From Acidobacteriota bacterium (GTDB lineage: Bacteria; Acidobacteriota; Terriglobia; Acidiferrales; UBA7541): a stretch of DNA of 33,506 nt. Both the position numbers and the translations under genes were made by a program. Every line of letters begins with the position of its first letter. Within the stretch, counting starts at the first letter, position 1. Below the pieces are notes generated by a model. It worked only from the letters and a program-made list of their open reading frames with translations, had not been told where the DNA came from and did no database searches. This document shows, piece after piece, positions 31,932 to 33,506 of this stretch. The stretch is from NCBI GenBank assembly GCA_021832085.1, contig JAKBLM010000045.1:1-33506 (forward strand). The letters run 5' to 3'.

Positions 31932-32963
31932 ATGCACTTTTCCTGGAAAGCGAAAGGGAGTGGGAGGGTTGCGCAAGCCGTCGCCGTTCTGGCTGGCGTC
32001 TTGCTTTCTATTTCTGCGATAGCCTGTGGTGGCACGCGTGCGGGATCGGACGCCGTCGCGTCCGATGTGCCTCTGGCGCAGCCGGCGCCACCGCCATCGC
32101 AAACCGGCGGCTTCAACGGCGCACGTGCCTGGTCCTACCTGGTCAAGATCGTCGATTTCGGCCCCCGGCCGCCGGGCTCTGCAAACATCCAGCGCGAGCA
32201 GCGGTACCTGGCCAGCGAACTCAACTCGTTTGGCTGTAAGGTCAGCCAGGACCATTTCCAGGCCGAGACCGGCATTGGGCTGCTGCACATGGACAACATC
32301 ATCGCCAAAATCCCCGGCAAGAGCCCCGGCATTATCCTGTTGCTCACCCACTACGACACGCTCCGCCTTCCCGGTTTCGTCGGCGCCGATGACGGCGGTT
32401 CCTCCACGGCGATGATGCTCGAAATGGCGCACGATCTTTGCGGCCACCCCGGGCCGCTCGCCGTCTGGATCGCGTTTCTCGACGGGGAAGAGGACCAGAC
32501 GAACTTCACCACTGCCCAGCAGGCGCAAACCGTTTGGAGCGACAGCAACGCCCTGTTCGGCAGCCGCGAGCTGGCTGCAAAAATGGAGCTTTCGGGAAAG
32601 CTCAAGCAGGTCAAGGCCGTCATGCTCGCCGACATGATCGGCGATTCCCACCTGCGCATCGACAAGGACTCCAATTCCACGCCCTGGCTCGTCAATCTGG
32701 TCTGGGGCGTTGCCGATCATCTCGGCTACAGCAAATATTTCCTCACGAAATCAATGGCGGTCGATGACGACCACATCCCGTTCCTCAAAAAAGGCGTCTC
32801 AGCCATCGACGTCATCGACTTCAACTACCCCTGGTGGCACACCGTTCAGGACACGCTCAATAAGTGCAGCCCGCATTCGCTGGCCGTGGTCGGACACGTG
32901 TTCCTCGAGAGCATCAAGGCTCTCGACAAGAAATTCGCGCCCCGGGCCCCGGCCAAAACCTAG
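31932..32963 (+). CDS. M28-type glutaminyl-peptide cyclotransferase lipoprotein
   Basis: 343 residues. Signal peptide with lipobox-like AIAC (Cys32). The M28 zinc-peptidase fold is visible: LTHYDT (His140, Asp142), GADDGGSS (Asp153), FLDGEED (Glu186/187) and a late SAIDVIDFNYPWWHTVQDT. That last segment with the WHT pattern is characteristic of glutaminyl cyclases, which form pyroglutamate at peptide N-termini, rather than of aminopeptidases. Only one zinc is expected in that subgroup. GGAGG lies 9 nt before the ATG. It starts one base after tatC and probably shares the tat promoter. Peptidase activity remains a possible alternative. Confidence 0.85.
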   Translation: MHFSWKAKGSGRVAQAVAVLAGVLLSISAIACGGTRAGSDAVASDVPLAQPAPPPSQTGGFNGARAWSYLVKIVDFGPRPPGSANIQREQRYLASELNSFGCKVSQDHFQAETGIGLLHMDNIIAKIPGKSPGIILLLTHYDTLRLPGFVGADDGGSSTAMMLEMAHDLCGHPGPLAVWIAFLDGEEDQTNFTTAQQAQTVWSDSNALFGSRELAAKMELSGKLKQVKAVMLADMIGDSHLRIDKDSNSTPWLVNLVWGVADHLGYSKYFLTKSMAVDDDHIPFLKKGVSAIDVIDFNYPWWHTVQDTLNKCSPHSLAVVGHVFLESIKALDKKFAPRAPAKT

Positions 32964-33463
32964 CGTCTCGTAACCGGAATTTATGCACTAACTCCCGCCA
33001 CTCGTCCTGCTGAGCGAAGCCTCTGGCGACGAGCGCGGCGTGTCCCGACGCCCCGTGTCGGGAACCATCCCGTTGTCGCGACCACCCCTGGTGCGCGCGG
33101 CCGGTGACCGTGCCGCGTGTTTATGGTGAAACTCTTTAAGCGCGGTGGCGCGCAAGCTGTCATGCTGGCGCCGGCAGGCGAGCAGAATGCATCCCGCCTC
33201 ATCCTGAAGAAAGCAGCGTCCCCATCCCGCACGACATCCCCTTTTATAGAACCCTGAATCACCGCAGCCCAGCGCAGCATGCATTTGGCAGGCGCGAGCT
33301 TCAAACGCGCCTCCTGCGTCCCGGACGGACTTACGGGACCCGCCCCCCGCTCGTCCCCTGCCGTTCGGTTTTGGTAGCACAGGGTTATGTTGCACAAGTT
33401 CAGCAAATTATTTTGCGGAAGGGGTCATGACGTTTTCCAATTATCGGTTTGCGAGAACCTGAC
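32964..33463. other. Intergenic stretch rich in inverted repeats
   Basis: About 500 nt. It contains CTCGTC/GACGAG arms (33001-33033) and a 7-bp stem TCCCGAC/GTCGGGA with a 7-nt loop (33043-33063), and a segment reading like the scattered extragenic repeats of acidobacterial genomes (about 33160-33240). An open frame on the minus strand here has no ribosome site or family likeness. No promoter is clear for the next gene. Confidence 0.5.
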
Positions 33464-33480
33464 AAGGAGGAAGACGGAGC

Positions 33481-33506
33481 ATGACCCCGAACAAGGATAC
33501 GACCGA
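33481..33506 (+). CDS. Start of a gene running off the window
   Basis: ATG at 33481 is preceded by a strong AAGGAGG (33464-33470) at 10 nt spacing and opens a frame MTPNKDTT that continues past the edge. Only eight residues are visible, so no family can be given. Confidence 0.55.

Noticed and set aside
32981..33406. Possible gene of about 140 codons on the minus strand near the end
   Set aside because: No ribosome site, low-complexity Arg/Ala/Gly translation, overlaps inverted repeats and repeat-like intergenic sequence.

Overview
The window looks like a stretch of chromosome from an acidobacterium (Acidobacteriota, probably the Acidobacteriia/Terriglobia side), perhaps from a metagenome assembly. 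This is inferred from high GC, a single-polypeptide MacB/FtsX-type permease of the kind greatly expanded in Acidobacteria, a PilC-PilB-PilM-N-O operon, and many secreted peptidases. I see no phage, transposase, integrase or CRISPR array. The content is core metabolism, envelope biogenesis and secreted hydrolases.

Layout. Positions 1-1319 (minus): a metal-dependent amidohydrolase, then a small zinc-ribbon protein whose C-terminus runs into a cluster of three perfect hairpins. 1572-7869 (plus): a seven-gene type IV pilus / type II secretion-like inner-membrane operon (PilC, PilB, PilM, PilN, PilO, a PilP-like protein, a pseudopilin), tightly packed with overlapping starts and stops. 7910-10703 (minus): a Tat-exported cyclase-family hydrolase, a lytic transglycosylase and a HAD phosphatase. 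10907-16488 (plus): threonine synthase, a long AlaX-type alanyl-tRNA editing protein, a lipoprotein esterase and an RMD1/DUF155-like membrane protein. 16579-22335 (minus): an S9 peptidase with a clear intrinsic terminator, an orphan MacB/FtsX-like permease and a small secreted protein. 22576-25299 (plus): a two-halved M16 peptidase. 25523-28344: a BON-domain glycine-zipper lipoprotein (minus), a small basic helical protein and an ABM-domain protein (plus), and a short PEP-CTERM-like protein (minus). 28624-28699: tRNA-Ala(CGC), minus. 28894-30525 (minus): a CtpA-type S41 protease, divergent from a tatB-tatC-glutaminyl cyclase operon (30631-32963). A new gene begins at 33481 and runs off the window.

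How the parts fit. The common theme is protein export and envelope work: Tat translocase genes and one clear Tat substrate, several signal peptides and lipoproteins, periplasmic proteases, a peptidoglycan lytic enzyme and a pilus-type assembly platform. The most notable signals outside the genes are a roughly 110-bp two-hairpin repeat present three times at gene 3' ends, three sigma-54-like -24/-12 elements each placed just upstream of an envelope gene, and a near-perfect sigma-70 promoter for tatBC. I found no convincing wholly novel multi-gene system. The best candidates for new biology are the repeat family, the sigma-54/PEP-CTERM link, and a pilus-like machine with no secretin or main pilin beside it.
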